Part shown: in pieces, positions 44,748 to 55,355 of the stretch | Layout: every line of letters begins with the position of its first letter | Position numbering within the stretch: the stretch's first letter is position 1 | Source: Nannocystis sp. RBIL2 | GTDB lineage: Bacteria; Myxococcota_A; Polyangia; Nannocystales; Nannocystaceae | Assembly: GCF_026626745.1 (NCBI RefSeq) | Contig: NZ_JAPNJW010000002.1 | Span: forward strand, 4,240,151-4,304,150 | Direction of reading: 5' to 3' | Length of the DNA: 64,000 bases | Notes under the pieces: generated by a model | What the model saw: the letters and a program-made list of their open reading frames with translations, nothing else | Told to the model about the DNA's origin: nothing | Databases searched by the model: none | Translations under genes and position numbers: made by a program

Positions 44748-45287
44748 ATGAATTTGCGTCCTCTCCGCTGGCCCGACGACGCGCCTCGGCTGCAGGTCTT
44801 CGACGCGTCCTACAGCACCTCGGCCCTCTTCGTGCCGGAGGTCGTCGACATGTCCGTGGTATTGCGCGAGACCGGCCTGGCCGTCCCCTTCCACAAGACC
44901 TACGCCCCCGAGACGCTGGTGGAAGCCGCCGCCACCGCCGCGTTCGCCGTAGCCACCGAATCGACGAATGGCATTTTCGAGGGGTTCGCGACCGTGCAGC
45001 TGCAACGATGGAACCGCAGCGCCGAGCTGAGCGCCTTGTTCGTCGCGCCGGGCAGTCGTGGTCGAGGCCTCGGCCGTACTCTTCTGGCCGCCGCTCTGGA
45101 CTTCGCCCGCAGCGAGCGCGTGCGCTGCTTGACTCTCGAGACCCAGACCAGCAACGTGCCCGCGATCCGATTCTACCAGCGCATGGGCTTCCGCTTCTGC
45201 GGGATCCACACCGCCCTCTACGACCCCGCCGCGGTGGCGCCGGAGGAGGTCGCGGTGTTCTTCACCTACGCCCTCGACGTCCCGTGA
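44748..45287 (+). CDS. GNAT-family N-acetyltransferase
   Basis: 179 residues from ATG 44748. The GNAT core is clear: LSALFVAPGSRGRGLGRTLL (acetyl-CoA-binding loop RGRGLG) followed by AAALDFARSERVRCLTLETQ and VPAIRFYQRMGFRFCGIH. GNATs acetylate small molecules or proteins; the acceptor is unknown. N-terminal segment LRPLRWPDDAPRLQVFDASY is typical of the superfamily. No clear Shine-Dalgarno sequence; TTG 44718 upstream would add ten residues. It lies alone between the thioredoxin-tailed lipoprotein and a non-coding gap. Confidence 0.88.
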   Translation: MNLRPLRWPDDAPRLQVFDASYSTSALFVPEVVDMSVVLRETGLAVPFHKTYAPETLVEAAATAAFAVATESTNGIFEGFATVQLQRWNRSAELSALFVAPGSRGRGLGRTLLAAALDFARSERVRCLTLETQTSNVPAIRFYQRMGFRFCGIHTALYDPAAVAPEEVAVFFTYALDVP

Positions 45288-45711
45288 GCACGCGAATGCC
45301 ATGACTCGAGCGGCCGTCGCCTGCTCGCCTGATCTCGCGAATGGCAGCACCGCGAATGGACGCGCCCTCGGCACCCGCGCCTGCGTCCGACAGGGCCGCG
45401 CCACCCGACTGATCTTTGAGCAGATCCGCCTGCCGAGCGGCAGCGACGGCCCGCGAGGACGGCCTGCGCGTGCAGGCGGTCCTCGCCGGGCTCGACGGGC
45501 CGCGCGTCGGCGCGCTGGACGCGGCGCTCGCGGGCGTGTGCGGTGCCCAGTGCCTCGCGCGAGCGCTGCCGGTCGCACCGCCGCTCGCCCTCGCACGCGA
45601 GCCCGCGGGCCGGCCGGCGGGCGCAGGAGGTTCCCCGATCATCCTCCCGCACGCATCTGTTACGCTGTCTGGCGTCGACTCGTCCGTCGAGTGCGACAGC
45701 GGGCGCCAGCG
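45288..45711. other. intergenic stretch, nothing recognised
   Basis: 424 bp ahead of the T6SS-type pair. Frames on both strands are Arg/Ala-rich shadows. No remnant, hairpin or promoter could be supported. Confidence 0.35.
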
Positions 45712-46119
45712 ATGTTCAAGATCCGCGCGGACCAGGCCGACACGCTCGCCGACGACGATCTCGTGCGTCGAATCATCGCTTACTTGCAGGTCCGCATGCC
45801 GGACAAGATCGCCAGGCACGACCCGTTCGACCTGCGCGCGGTGATCGTCCACTGCTTCGAGATCGCCCGCTCCTACGCGATCCACAGCGAGCGCGGCCTG
45901 TTCACCTTCGTCATGGACATGCTGGCCGTCGGGCCATGTTTTCACGTGCAGCCGAAGATCCAGGCGATCCTCGATCAGCGCGACCTCGACGAGCAGGTCC
46001 GGCTCGACCGCATCGTCGACGACGTCGACGACGCCGCGTGGGAGGAGGCCGCGCGGATCACCAACCCCGCGGCCTACTGGGACGACGTGCTGGCCGAGGC
46101 CGACAAGACGAGGAGATAG
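45712..46119 (+). CDS. T6SS lipase-associated accessory protein (adaptor or immunity candidate)
   Basis: 135 residues, cytoplasmic. It has the pattern of a family commonly found before type VI secretion lipases: MFKIRADQADTLADDDLVRR, VIVHCFEIARSYAIHSERGL, FTFVMDMLAVGPCFHVQPKI. Family members are described as accessory proteins of unknown exact role. The last codons carry the GGAG ribosome-binding site of the following DUF2235 gene and the stop is 3 nt before that ATG, so expression is coupled. Whether it is immunity protein or chaperone cannot be decided from sequence. Confidence 0.65.
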   Translation: MFKIRADQADTLADDDLVRRIIAYLQVRMPDKIARHDPFDLRAVIVHCFEIARSYAIHSERGLFTFVMDMLAVGPCFHVQPKIQAILDQRDLDEQVRLDRIVDDVDDAAWEEAARITNPAAYWDDVLAEADKTRR

Positions 46120-46122
46120 GCG

Positions 46123-47343
46123 ATGGGCGCGCGCGACACTGCGAGAGGGGTCCAGGGCGAGTCACAGGCGTTCCCGGCGTCGCGGCCGGGCGCGACCTGT
46201 CCGTGCCAGAACCCGGGCCGCAAGCTGCGGGCCGGGGTCTTCTTCGACGGCACCAACAACAACCGGGCGCGCGACGAGCCGCGGCAGGGTCACACCAACG
46301 TCGTCCGCCTGTTCAACGTCTTCAAGGACACCGCGACCGCCGACGAGCGCTACGTCAAGCAGTACATCGACGGCGTCGGCTCGATGGACACCGACGCGCG
46401 CCAGCGCCAGGCCGAGGCCGAGCGGGCCGCCGTCCAGGACCGGTGGTTCGGCGCCCGCTGGACCGCCGCGGTGACCAGCCGCGGCTCGCAGATGGCAGAC
46501 ACCGGGGCCAACGTCGCCGGCATGGCCGGCGGCCTCGGCGGTGAGGAGCGGCTCAATCGCGCCTACTTCTGGCTGCGCGACCGCTGCGGCGAGCTGCCGC
46601 TGCAGGCGTGCAAGACGGTCGACGTGTTCGGCTTCTCGCGCGGGGCTGCGCTCGCGCGCACCTTCGTCAACCTCGTCAACATGGCGCTGCGCAAGACCCA
46701 GCCGCACGTCACCGTCCGCTTCGTCGGCGTCTACGACACCGTCGGCTCGTTCGGCCAGGCCGGCGACGACGCGAACCCCGGGCAGAACCTCTACATCGAC
46801 GCCACCGACTCGATGGGCGTCGCCCACTACACCGCGCGCCACGAGTACCGGCAGAACTTCCCCCTCTCGGTGATCCCAGGCGTCGACCGCGAGTACCCCG
46901 GCGCCCACTCCGACGTCGGCGGCAGCTACCCGCCGAGCGAGAACGGCAAGGTCAACCACCTCGCGTTCATCCCGTTCCGCGACATGTACCAGGTCGGCAA
47001 CCGGTGGCACATGTGGAAGTCGAGCTGGACCACCCAGCTCCACGGTCTCGCCACCGCCGAGGTCCAGCCGCTGAAGGTCCGCTCGGACCAGCTCGCCGGC
47101 CCCGCGACCAAGCCGCTGAACACCCACGAGCGCCTGAACGCCCAGCAGCGCGAGTTCTTCAACCTGTACATCCACGAGTCCGCGGTGAGGCCGCGCGGCT
47201 GGGTCTCCGGCCTGTGGAACGACGGCGTCAGCGGCCACCTCACCAACGTCGGCAACCAGTTCGACGAGTCGGGCGCGCGCCGCGAGTTCACGCATCGCCG
47301 GCTGAGCCTGACCGCCGACCCGCCGTCCTTCCGCTGGCGCTGA
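46123..47343 (+). CDS. T6SS-type lipase effector, DUF2235 (Tle1-like)
   Basis: 406 residues. The DUF2235 signature is present: GVFFDGTNNN near residue 40, the nucleophile GFSRG (VDVFGFSRGAALARTFVNLV), VRFVGVYDTVGSFG and the acid/His loop PGAHSDVGGSYPP. Tle1-type phospholipases with this domain are delivered by type VI secretion and hydrolyse membrane phospholipids of competitors. No signal peptide is present, as expected for T6SS cargo. No VgrG, PAAR, Hcp or Tss gene is in the window, so it is an orphan module. The preceding gene is probably its accessory or immunity partner. Confidence 0.82.
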   Translation: MGARDTARGVQGESQAFPASRPGATCPCQNPGRKLRAGVFFDGTNNNRARDEPRQGHTNVVRLFNVFKDTATADERYVKQYIDGVGSMDTDARQRQAEAERAAVQDRWFGARWTAAVTSRGSQMADTGANVAGMAGGLGGEERLNRAYFWLRDRCGELPLQACKTVDVFGFSRGAALARTFVNLVNMALRKTQPHVTVRFVGVYDTVGSFGQAGDDANPGQNLYIDATDSMGVAHYTARHEYRQNFPLSVIPGVDREYPGAHSDVGGSYPPSENGKVNHLAFIPFRDMYQVGNRWHMWKSSWTTQLHGLATAEVQPLKVRSDQLAGPATKPLNTHERLNAQQREFFNLYIHESAVRPRGWVSGLWNDGVSGHLTNVGNQFDESGARREFTHRRLSLTADPPSFRWR

Positions 47344-47612
47344 CGCCGAGCCCGGCAGCCCGCCGATTGTGGGCAGTGGCGATCCTCCATTCGCTGGTGC
47401 CCGGATCCTCCCGGCAGGTCCGATCGACGTCGGATGAATGACAGATCCGCGCATCGGCCGGCGGCCACGAGCCAGGCTTTCGGACCGCGGTTCCGGTCGG
47501 CTGACGGAACCGTCGGCAAGCAGCCACTGATCACTGCAAGCACTCCAGCAGCGCCGCCCTCGATCGGGCAGTCGCGCCGCTGTGCCCGCTCTTTTTTCCC
47601 CCGGAGATTCGT

Positions 47613-48692
47613 ATGACCAGGCTTCCAGTATCGTCGTCCCCGCGGCGGCTCGACCTATCCCTCGACGCGCTCGTGTTGACCGTCGGCCTCGGGCTGTTCG
47701 CCGCCTGCCCCGGCGAGAGTCCAGGCGACACGACTGCGACCGCGGGCGACCCGGAATCGACATCCACCTCGCAGGGCGACCCGGAGCCCGAGTCCACCGG
47801 CCCGACGAACACCGCGAGCACCGCCGACCCCACCGGAGAGTCGACCGCACCGCTCGGCCCGGACTCCGAGACGAGCTCCACCTCCGGCAGCACCACCGAC
47901 GAGACCAGCACCACCGACGAGACCAGCACCACCAGCGAAACCACCTCGGGCAGCTCCACCTCCGGCAGCACCACCGACGAGACCGGCACCACCGACGAGA
48001 CCACCTCCGGCACCACGGGGCAGCCGATCGACTGCGCGCCTGACCTCGCGGTCCTGCAGGGCTCTTATTCGATCGAGAACCAGCTCGACGTCGAAGCGCT
48101 CGCCGCCTACAAAGAAATCACCGGCGACCTGACGATCCACGCCCCCGGCCTGGCCAGTCTGGCCGATTTGCAGTGCCTGCAGCGGATCGGCGGCGATCTC
48201 GACATCCGGGAGACCGCGCTCCCGAACCTGGACGGCCTCGACAGCCTCGCGGAGGTCGGCGGCCAGCTCCTCATCGAATACAACTACCAGCTCGCCGACC
48301 TGCACGCGCTCGGCAACCTGACCTCGATCGGCGCTCAGGCGCAGCAATTCGGCCACTTCAAGCTCCGGGGCAGCCCTCTGCTCAAGGACCTGACCGGGCT
48401 CGGAGCGCTGAGCTTCATCGGCTGGAGCGTGCACATCACGGGCAACGGCCTCGAGACCCTCGCGGGGCTCGGCGCGACCAGCGTCATGGGCGAGGTGCGC
48501 GTCGAGCACAACGACGACCTCGTCGACGTCCTCGGCGTCGCCGAGTTCATCCCCACCAGCACCATCTACTTCCTTCACAACGAGAAGCTGTGGTGCGGCA
48601 ACGCCGAGATGGCGCTCACCTTGATGAAGGCGAACGGCTTCAAGGGCGGCATGTTCCTCGACGACAACCTCAACGGTTGCGGAGACCTCTGA
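47613..48692 (+). CDS. lipoprotein with TSTTDE linker and leucine-rich/receptor-L-like domain
   Basis: 359 residues. A signal peptide ends LGLFAAC (lipobox). The linker (about 35-140) is Ser/Thr/Glu/Asp low complexity, partly made from 18-bp DNA repeats encoding STTDET. The C-terminal domain (about 145-359) shows leucine-rich repeat/receptor-L-like units (ITGDLTIHAPGLASLADLQC, IGGDLDIRETALPNLDGLDS, VGGQLLIEYNYQLADLHALG, MGEVRVEHNDDLVDVLGVAE). Such domains bind proteins or glycans. GGAG lies 7 nt before the ATG. Surface-anchored binding protein is the best guess. It converges with the diiron-like hydrolase gene, 9 bp apart. Confidence 0.8.
   Translation: MTRLPVSSSPRRLDLSLDALVLTVGLGLFAACPGESPGDTTATAGDPESTSTSQGDPEPESTGPTNTASTADPTGESTAPLGPDSETSSTSGSTTDETSTTDETSTTSETTSGSSTSGSTTDETGTTDETTSGTTGQPIDCAPDLAVLQGSYSIENQLDVEALAAYKEITGDLTIHAPGLASLADLQCLQRIGGDLDIRETALPNLDGLDSLAEVGGQLLIEYNYQLADLHALGNLTSIGAQAQQFGHFKLRGSPLLKDLTGLGALSFIGWSVHITGNGLETLAGLGATSVMGEVRVEHNDDLVDVLGVAEFIPTSTIYFLHNEKLWCGNAEMALTLMKANGFKGGMFLDDNLNGCGDL
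47889..48010 (+). repeat. degenerate 15-18 bp repeats in the lipoprotein linker
   Basis: Repeated AGCACCACCGACGAGACC units encode Ser/Thr/Asp/Glu linker. Copy number is likely to vary between strains. Confidence 0.75.
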
Positions 48693-48701
48693 CCACGCGT
48701 G

Positions 48702-49610
48702 TCAGCGCCGCAGCTCGGACGAGTACCAGCGCACGACGTCCTCGCCGCGCTCGTAACGCTCGAGCCACTGCGCGGCGAACTCGGGCAGCGGCTGGTCCTC
48801 GGGGTCGTGGTTCGGCATCTGCGATTGCAAGATCCGCAGCGACGCGGTGCGGCGCTCGCTCGAGGGCACGCCGGCGAAGCTGTCGGGCAGCGCGGCCGAT
48901 TCCCGCCCGAACATCGTGCGCAGCTTGTGGCGCAGCTGGAAGCTCGGCAGCAGCACGCGCGCGTCGATCTCGCGGTCGGCGAGCGGGACGTGGGCGTTGA
49001 AGCCGGCGATGATCACCTCCAGCACCCGGTTCATGTGCAGCACCACCGACGGCAGGATCGCCAGGCGGTAGGCCTCGCCGCCGCCGAGCGCGCGATAGAC
49101 GATCAGGGCCGAGCTGCGGTGCTCGACCTCCTCGACGAAGTGCCACAGCAGCATCGACGCGACCCGCTCGTCGCCCGGCCGGAACAGCCGCTCCTCGTTG
49201 TCGAGCAGCAGCTTGAAGGTGGGCGTGAAGGTCGCCTCGAGATCGGCGATGTAGGCGAGGTGATACTTCAGCGACCGGGTCTCGAGCAGCGCGTCGAAGC
49301 AGCCGATCGCCTGGTCCAGCATCTGCTGCAGGCCCGGGTACTTGCGGATCAGCGCCTTCAAGTGCTGCCGGTGGACCCGCGCGTGCTGGGCCTCCTGGCG
49401 CAGGAAGGCGTCCGCCTCGGCGGCGACGAAGTGGTCGGAGATCTGCGGCATTACCTGCCGCACCGCCTGCACGATGTATTTTTCGAAGGCGATGGCGATG
49501 ACGCTGATCATGTTCGTCATCAGCGAGAACGCCGGGTTGTGCCGGTTCCACAGGAACGGGACGTCCCCGTCGAAGTCGAACTGCACCCGTCGTACCTGCA
49601 ACGTGGTCAT
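48702..49610 (-). CDS. metal-dependent hydrolase of the diiron-like PF10118 family
   Basis: 302 residues from ATG 49610 (GGGAG 7-8 nt upstream). The sequence has the helical bundle pattern with Glu/His ligands of PF10118 'predicted metal-dependent hydrolases': FVAAEADAFLRQEAQHARVH (E..H), YIADLEATFTPTF and WHFVEEVEHRSSALIVYRAL (E..EH). These residues likely bind two metal ions; the reaction is not known. No signal peptide. It converges with the preceding lipoprotein gene and is 177 bp from the CatB gene on the same strand. Widespread in proteobacteria, often near lipid genes, but no such context is seen here. Confidence 0.82.
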   Translation of the reverse strand: MTTLQVRRVQFDFDGDVPFLWNRHNPAFSLMTNMISVIAIAFEKYIVQAVRQVMPQISDHFVAAEADAFLRQEAQHARVHRQHLKALIRKYPGLQQMLDQAIGCFDALLETRSLKYHLAYIADLEATFTPTFKLLLDNEERLFRPGDERVASMLLWHFVEEVEHRSSALIVYRALGGGEAYRLAILPSVVLHMNRVLEVIIAGFNAHVPLADREIDARVLLPSFQLRHKLRTMFGRESAALPDSFAGVPSSERRTASLRILQSQMPNHDPEDQPLPEFAAQWLERYERGEDVVRWYSSELRR

Positions 49611-49786
49611 GCGTCTGCTCCCGGCTCGATGCATTCACGGGCATCACTCGCGCCCGGAGGTATCCAGGCTACGCCGCGCGCGCGGGTGCGACAACGCGCA
49701 AGTTCACGCGGACCGCGGCCGCGCGGCGACTCGCGGCCTGACCTGGGGTCTGTCGGCCCGTCTCCAAACGGGCCGGCGCCTGCGGT

Positions 49787-50428
49787 TCACGCCCCGGAGT
49801 CGCCGCGGAACCCCTGCCACATGCGGTGGAGCCCCGCGATGTCGCTCGAGCAGAACAGCGGCATGGCCTCGTGGAGCCGCTCCAGCGGCCAGTCCCACCA
49901 CGCCATCTCCAGCAGCATGGCGATCTCCGGGTCCGCGAAGCGCTTGCGGATCGGCTTGGCAGGGTTCCCGCCGACGATCGTGTAGGGCTCCACGTCGCGG
50001 GTGACGAGCGCGCGGCTGCCGATGACCGCGCCGTGGCCGACGCGCACGCCCGGCATGAACATCGCCTCGGCGCCGATCCACACGTCGTTGCCGATCACCG
50101 TGTCACCGGCCGGCTGGAAGGCGTCGCGCGCCCCCGCGAAGGCCGGCACCTCGGGCATGTAGAAGAACGGGAAGCTCGACACCCACTCGTGGCGGTGCCC
50201 CTGGTTGCCGGCCATGATGAACGCGGCGCCGGTGCCGATCGAGCAGAAGCTGCCGATGATCAGCTTGTCGACGTCGGTGCGATCCGGCATCAAATAGAGC
50301 GCGCAATCGTCGAACGAATGGCCGTGATAATAGCCGGAGTAGTAGCTGAACCGACCGGCGACGATGTTGGGGTTCTTGACCTGCTCGGTCAGCAGCTTGC
50401 CCCGGAACGGGCTTTCAAAAAAATTCAT
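49787..50428 (-). CDS. catB: CatB-type xenobiotic (chloramphenicol) acetyltransferase
   Basis: 213 residues, a full-length left-handed beta-helix acetyltransferase. Near-diagnostic motifs of type B enzymes are present: [54 protein letters not shown] followed by the catalytic His78, [14 protein letters not shown] and [20 protein letters not shown]. It transfers acetyl from acetyl-CoA to chloramphenicol-like acceptors; actual resistance is not proven. The start is ATG 50428 (GTG 50431 is adjacent). No integron, transposon or lower GC is associated, so this looks like a resident gene rather than recent acquisition. It is 109 bp downstream of the hybrid kinase gene on the same strand. Confidence 0.92.
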   Translation of the reverse strand: MNFFESPFRGKLLTEQVKNPNIVAGRFSYYSGYYHGHSFDDCALYLMPDRTDVDKLIIGSFCSIGTGAAFIMAGNQGHRHEWVSSFPFFYMPEVPAFAGARDAFQPAGDTVIGNDVWIGAEAMFMPGVRVGHGAVIGSRALVTRDVEPYTIVGGNPAKPIRKRFADPEIAMLLEMAWWDWPLERLHEAMPLFCSSDIAGLHRMWQGFRGDSGA

Positions 50429-50537
50429 CACAGGAGCTCTCGGTCTCGTCGGACGCGCAGTTTACTCGAAATTTTTAGCCGCCGGGACCGGAGACTCTCC
50501 CAGCCGCGGGCGCCGCCTGTCCCCGAGGCCGCGGAGC

Positions 50538-52205
<1,668 letters not shown>

Positions 52206-52209
52206 GCGC

Positions 52210-53724
52210 TCAGCCCTCGGACGCCGCGTCTTCGTCCCCGTCGGCCAACAGCGGGCGCGACCCTTGATAATGCGGGACGCCGCCGAGCACGCCCTGGAAG
52301 TCGAGCAGCACGTCGCCCACCTCGATGCCCCCGGCCGTCAGACGGAACTCGCGGATCGTCGACTCGTGCGCGTTCGTGCGGCTCTTGGTGACCGACAGCG
52401 CCTTCAGCAGCTGCCCGCGCGCCTCGAAGTAGCGGAACAGCAGCATCGAGTCGCTGAGGTAGCTGAGGTCGACGTCCATGCGACCCTCGCCCAGCACGCC
52501 GTGCTGCCCCAGGATCAGGATCGTGATGACGCCCTTCTGATTGAGGTACGCGAGCAGCTCGTGCATCTGTAACACCAGGAAGCGGCTGCCCGGCATCGCG
52601 TGCAAGTACGCGTTGAGGCTGTCGATGACCACCATCGTCGCGCCTGCCTCCACGGTGTGGCGCACCCCGTGGGCGAACTCTCCGGCCGACATCTCGGCGG
52701 GGTCGAGCTGCAACAGCTCCAGCTGTCCGTCATCGACGTAGCGGTGGACATCGATGCCCAGCGCCGCCGCGCGCTGCAGCATGACCGACCGGGTCTCGTC
52801 GAAGAGATAGAAGGCGCACCGCTCGCCGCGTCGGAGCGTCGCCTCGACGCACGCGAGGGCGGTCGTGGTCTTGCCGGCGCCGGTCGGCCCGGTGAAGAGG
52901 ACGCTGGTCCCGCGCGCGAGGCCGCCGCCGAGGATGCTGTCCAGCGCCGGGTTGCCCGTCGAGACCACGGTGTGCTCGACGTCGGTGCGGTGCTCCGCCG
53001 CCACCAGCCGCGGATAGACCTCGATGCCGCCGGTGCGGATCTCGTAGTCGTGCTCGCCGCCGCGATACTTGAGGCCACGCAGCTTGCTCACCCGCAGGTT
53101 GCGCCGCTCGGGCCCGTACTGGTGGGTGTGCTGCTCGAGGCACAGGACGCCGTGGGCGATGCTGTGCAGCTGCAGATCGTGGTGCGCGACCGTGCGATCG
53201 TCCAGCAGCATGACGGTGCAGCCCTTGCGGGCGAAGTAGTGCTTGAGCGCGAGGATCTGCCGGCGATAGCGGAGCGGGTCGTGGGCGAGCATGCGCATCT
53301 CGGACAGGCTGTCGAACACCACGCGCGTCGGGTTCTCCCGCTCCAGCGCCCGGATCACGCCGTCGACGGTCTCCCCGAGCTCGACCTCGGAGGGGTGCAG
53401 GATCGACTGCTCGGACGCGCCGCCCAGCTCGGCGGGCGAGACGAGCTCGAACACCCGGATGCCCTCGAGCGACCAGCCGTGCGACGCCGCCACGACCTCG
53501 AGCTCGCTGTGGGTCTCGGACAGGGTGATGTACAGCCCGACCTCGCCGCGGTCCCGCCCCGCGAGCAGGAACTGCAGACCAAAGGTGGTCTTCCCGGTCC
53601 CCGGCGCCCCCTCGACGAGGTACAGGTGGTCGCGCGGGAGGCCTCCCCCGAGGATGTCGTCGAGGCCGGTGATCCCGGTCGGCGCACGCGGCTGCGAGAA
53701 AGGCTTTGGAACGGCTCGAGTCAT
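52210..53724 (-). CDS. KaiC-family double-domain ATPase
   Basis: 504 residues from ATG 53724. Two RecA-like KaiC domains are present: the first with GITGLDDILGGGLPRDHLYL and P-loop EGAPGTGKTT (about 37-46), the second with NPALDSILGGGLARGTSVLF and P-loop GPTGAGKTTT (about 279-288). The second domain has DLSYLSDSM where cyanobacterial KaiC has the phosphosites S431/T432 (SHIST); Ser is kept but Thr is Tyr, as in many non-clock homologues. No kaiA or kaiB is nearby. The hybrid kinase follows in the same operon. It is more likely a signalling or stress module than a clock; cytoplasmic. Confidence 0.9.
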   Translation of the reverse strand: MTRAVPKPFSQPRAPTGITGLDDILGGGLPRDHLYLVEGAPGTGKTTFGLQFLLAGRDRGEVGLYITLSETHSELEVVAASHGWSLEGIRVFELVSPAELGGASEQSILHPSEVELGETVDGVIRALERENPTRVVFDSLSEMRMLAHDPLRYRRQILALKHYFARKGCTVMLLDDRTVAHHDLQLHSIAHGVLCLEQHTHQYGPERRNLRVSKLRGLKYRGGEHDYEIRTGGIEVYPRLVAAEHRTDVEHTVVSTGNPALDSILGGGLARGTSVLFTGPTGAGKTTTALACVEATLRRGERCAFYLFDETRSVMLQRAAALGIDVHRYVDDGQLELLQLDPAEMSAGEFAHGVRHTVEAGATMVVIDSLNAYLHAMPGSRFLVLQMHELLAYLNQKGVITILILGQHGVLGEGRMDVDLSYLSDSMLLFRYFEARGQLLKALSVTKSRTNAHESTIREFRLTAGGIEVGDVLLDFQGVLGGVPHYQGSRPLLADGDEDAASEG

Positions 53725-54325
53725 GGCTGAAAACCGGTCGTGTTCGCTGTATGGATGCGTTCGACAGGCGGGGCAACCGGAGATTTCCCTGGTTCCCCCC
53801 GCGAGCGAGCCACGGACCCGCTGCTTTCGTTCCTCGCCACATGCGAGTTGGCGCATTTTGCGAGCCGGTCGCGGGCATCGCGCATTCTGGTGAGACGCGG
53901 AGAATGCCCGGTGAATTTTTGGGGGGGGTCGAGATCCGCACCCCGTCGATGCACGCCACGACCTGCTGCAACTCGCGTCGCGCAGGCTCGCTGGATGCGC
54001 CGACTGTTCGTCGAGGACCCACTGCGCAGCATCATGGATCGCCCCAGCGCCGCATCGGCACCACCGCCCGTCGTCTCCGCAGGCCTGGCGTCGCCGCGGG
54101 CGGCTGAGGTATCGCTGTCCGCGTGACCTTCGTCGTCTGCCTCGGACCGTCGCGCCGGGCCGCGCTGCCCGACCTCGACGCGCGCTGGCGCGATCGGCCT
54201 CGCCACGGCGATCGCCGGGCGGACGAGCGGGCGAGCGCGGGTCGCCCCGGCGCTGCACCCGATCGCCGCGAATCACCGCCTGGTGGTCTTCTAGCGCCTG
54301 ATCGTCCAGCCCAGGGAGCTCCGAA
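53725..54325. other. 600-bp divergent intergenic region with hairpin and G-tract
   Basis: Between the KaiC operon and the SDR gene. GCATTCT (53882-53888) and AGAATGC (53901-53907) form a 7-bp stem, and eight consecutive G lie at 53921-53928 next to a T-run, an unusual feature that could affect promoter spacing. AGGGAG for the SDR gene lies at about 54313. Near 54200-54290 a frame reads AIGLATAIAGRTSGRARVAP and then stops, possibly a small remnant. Confidence 0.35.
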
Positions 54326-55090
54326 ATGCACGCGACCCACGATGCGCCGCGCACCGTCCTGATCACCGGCGGGGGCCGCGGGATCGGAGCCGCGACCGCG
54401 CGGCTCGCCGCGCGCGCCGGCTATCGCGTCTGCATCAACTACGTCGCCGACGACGCCCGCGCCCGCGAGGTCGTCGCCAATTGCAGGGCCTGCGGCGTCG
54501 ATGCGATCGCGGTGCAGGCAGACGTCGCCTCGCCCGCGGACGTCGAGCGGCTGTTCGCCGCCTGCGAGCGCGACCTCGGGTCGATCACGCATCTCGTGAA
54601 CAACGCCGGGATCATCGGCGCGCCGGCGCGGGTCGAGGACGTCGCGGCCGCGACGGTCCACAGCGTGCTGGCCGTCAACGTGGCCGGGGCGATCTTGTGC
54701 ACCCAGCAGGCGATCCGTCGCATGTCGACCGAGCGGGGCGGACGCGGCGGCGCGATCGTCAACGTGTCGTCGATCGCCGCAGTCACCGGCAGCCCCGGCG
54801 AGTACGTACATTACGCGGCGTCGAAGGCCGCGCTCGAGACGTTCACGATCGGCGTCGCGCGCGAGGTCGGCCCGCTCGGGATCCGCGTCAACGCAGTCCA
54901 GCCCGGCACCACCGACACCGAGATCCACGCCCGCTCCGGCAACCCCGACCGCCCGGCGATGGTGGCCCGAATCGCCCCGCTGCGCCGGGTGGCCGCCGCG
55001 AACGAGGTCGCCGAGGCGATCCTGTGGCTGCTGTCCGACCGTGCGTCCTACGTCTCCGGCGCCGTCGTCAAGGTCACCGGCGGCCTGTGA
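54326..55090 (+). CDS. short-chain dehydrogenase/reductase (SDR)
   Basis: 254 residues, classical SDR. The Rossmann NAD(P) motif is TVLITGGGRGIGAATARLAA, NNAGII is the structural motif, and the catalytic Ser (IVNVSSIAAVTGSPG) and YxxxK (YVHYAASKAALETF) are present. The C-terminal VAEAILWLLSDRASYVSGAV is typical of FabG-like enzymes and related oxidoreductases acting on sugars or acyl/hydroxy compounds. Substrate unknown. AGGGAG lies 7 nt before the ATG. It stands alone after the KaiC divergent region and is followed by a perfect hairpin at 55100-55119. Confidence 0.92.
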   Translation: MHATHDAPRTVLITGGGRGIGAATARLAARAGYRVCINYVADDARAREVVANCRACGVDAIAVQADVASPADVERLFAACERDLGSITHLVNNAGIIGAPARVEDVAAATVHSVLAVNVAGAILCTQQAIRRMSTERGGRGGAIVNVSSIAAVTGSPGEYVHYAASKAALETFTIGVAREVGPLGIRVNAVQPGTTDTEIHARSGNPDRPAMVARIAPLRRVAAANEVAEAILWLLSDRASYVSGAVVKVTGGL

Positions 55091-55099
55091 GCCGGAAAA

Positions 55100-55119
55100 A
55101 CATGTCTCTTCAGACATGT
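55100..55119 (+). terminator. ACATGTCT hairpin after the SDR gene
   Basis: ACATGTCT / AGACATGT with a CTTC loop is a perfect 8-bp stem, 10 nt past the stop codon, followed by CCTTTCC. Shares its AGACAT core with the palindromes at 14812 and its ACATGT core with that at 56628. Confidence 0.5.
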
Positions 55120-55355
55120 CCTTTCCATCATCGAATCTCGCCCACGACCGCGGAGCTCGGCGCTCGTGATCCGGGCGCCGTCGCCCGGCCCGCGCGTGCG
55201 CTTTCGCGCCATCACATGGCCTTTGGGACATGAGCGGCGCCGGCTCCGACGCAGCCCGTGTCCACCGTGCCCACGATCCGTCGCGCCCGCATCGTGACAG
55301 CGGGCACGGGGCGCCGCGCGTCGGGGCCGGCCGTCCCGTGGCATGATGGGCGCGT

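Noticed and set aside
42446-45304. 952-codon plus-strand frame across the thioredoxin-tailed lipoprotein and GNAT genes
   Set aside because: It spans two well-supported genes in other frames and has no recognisable domain.
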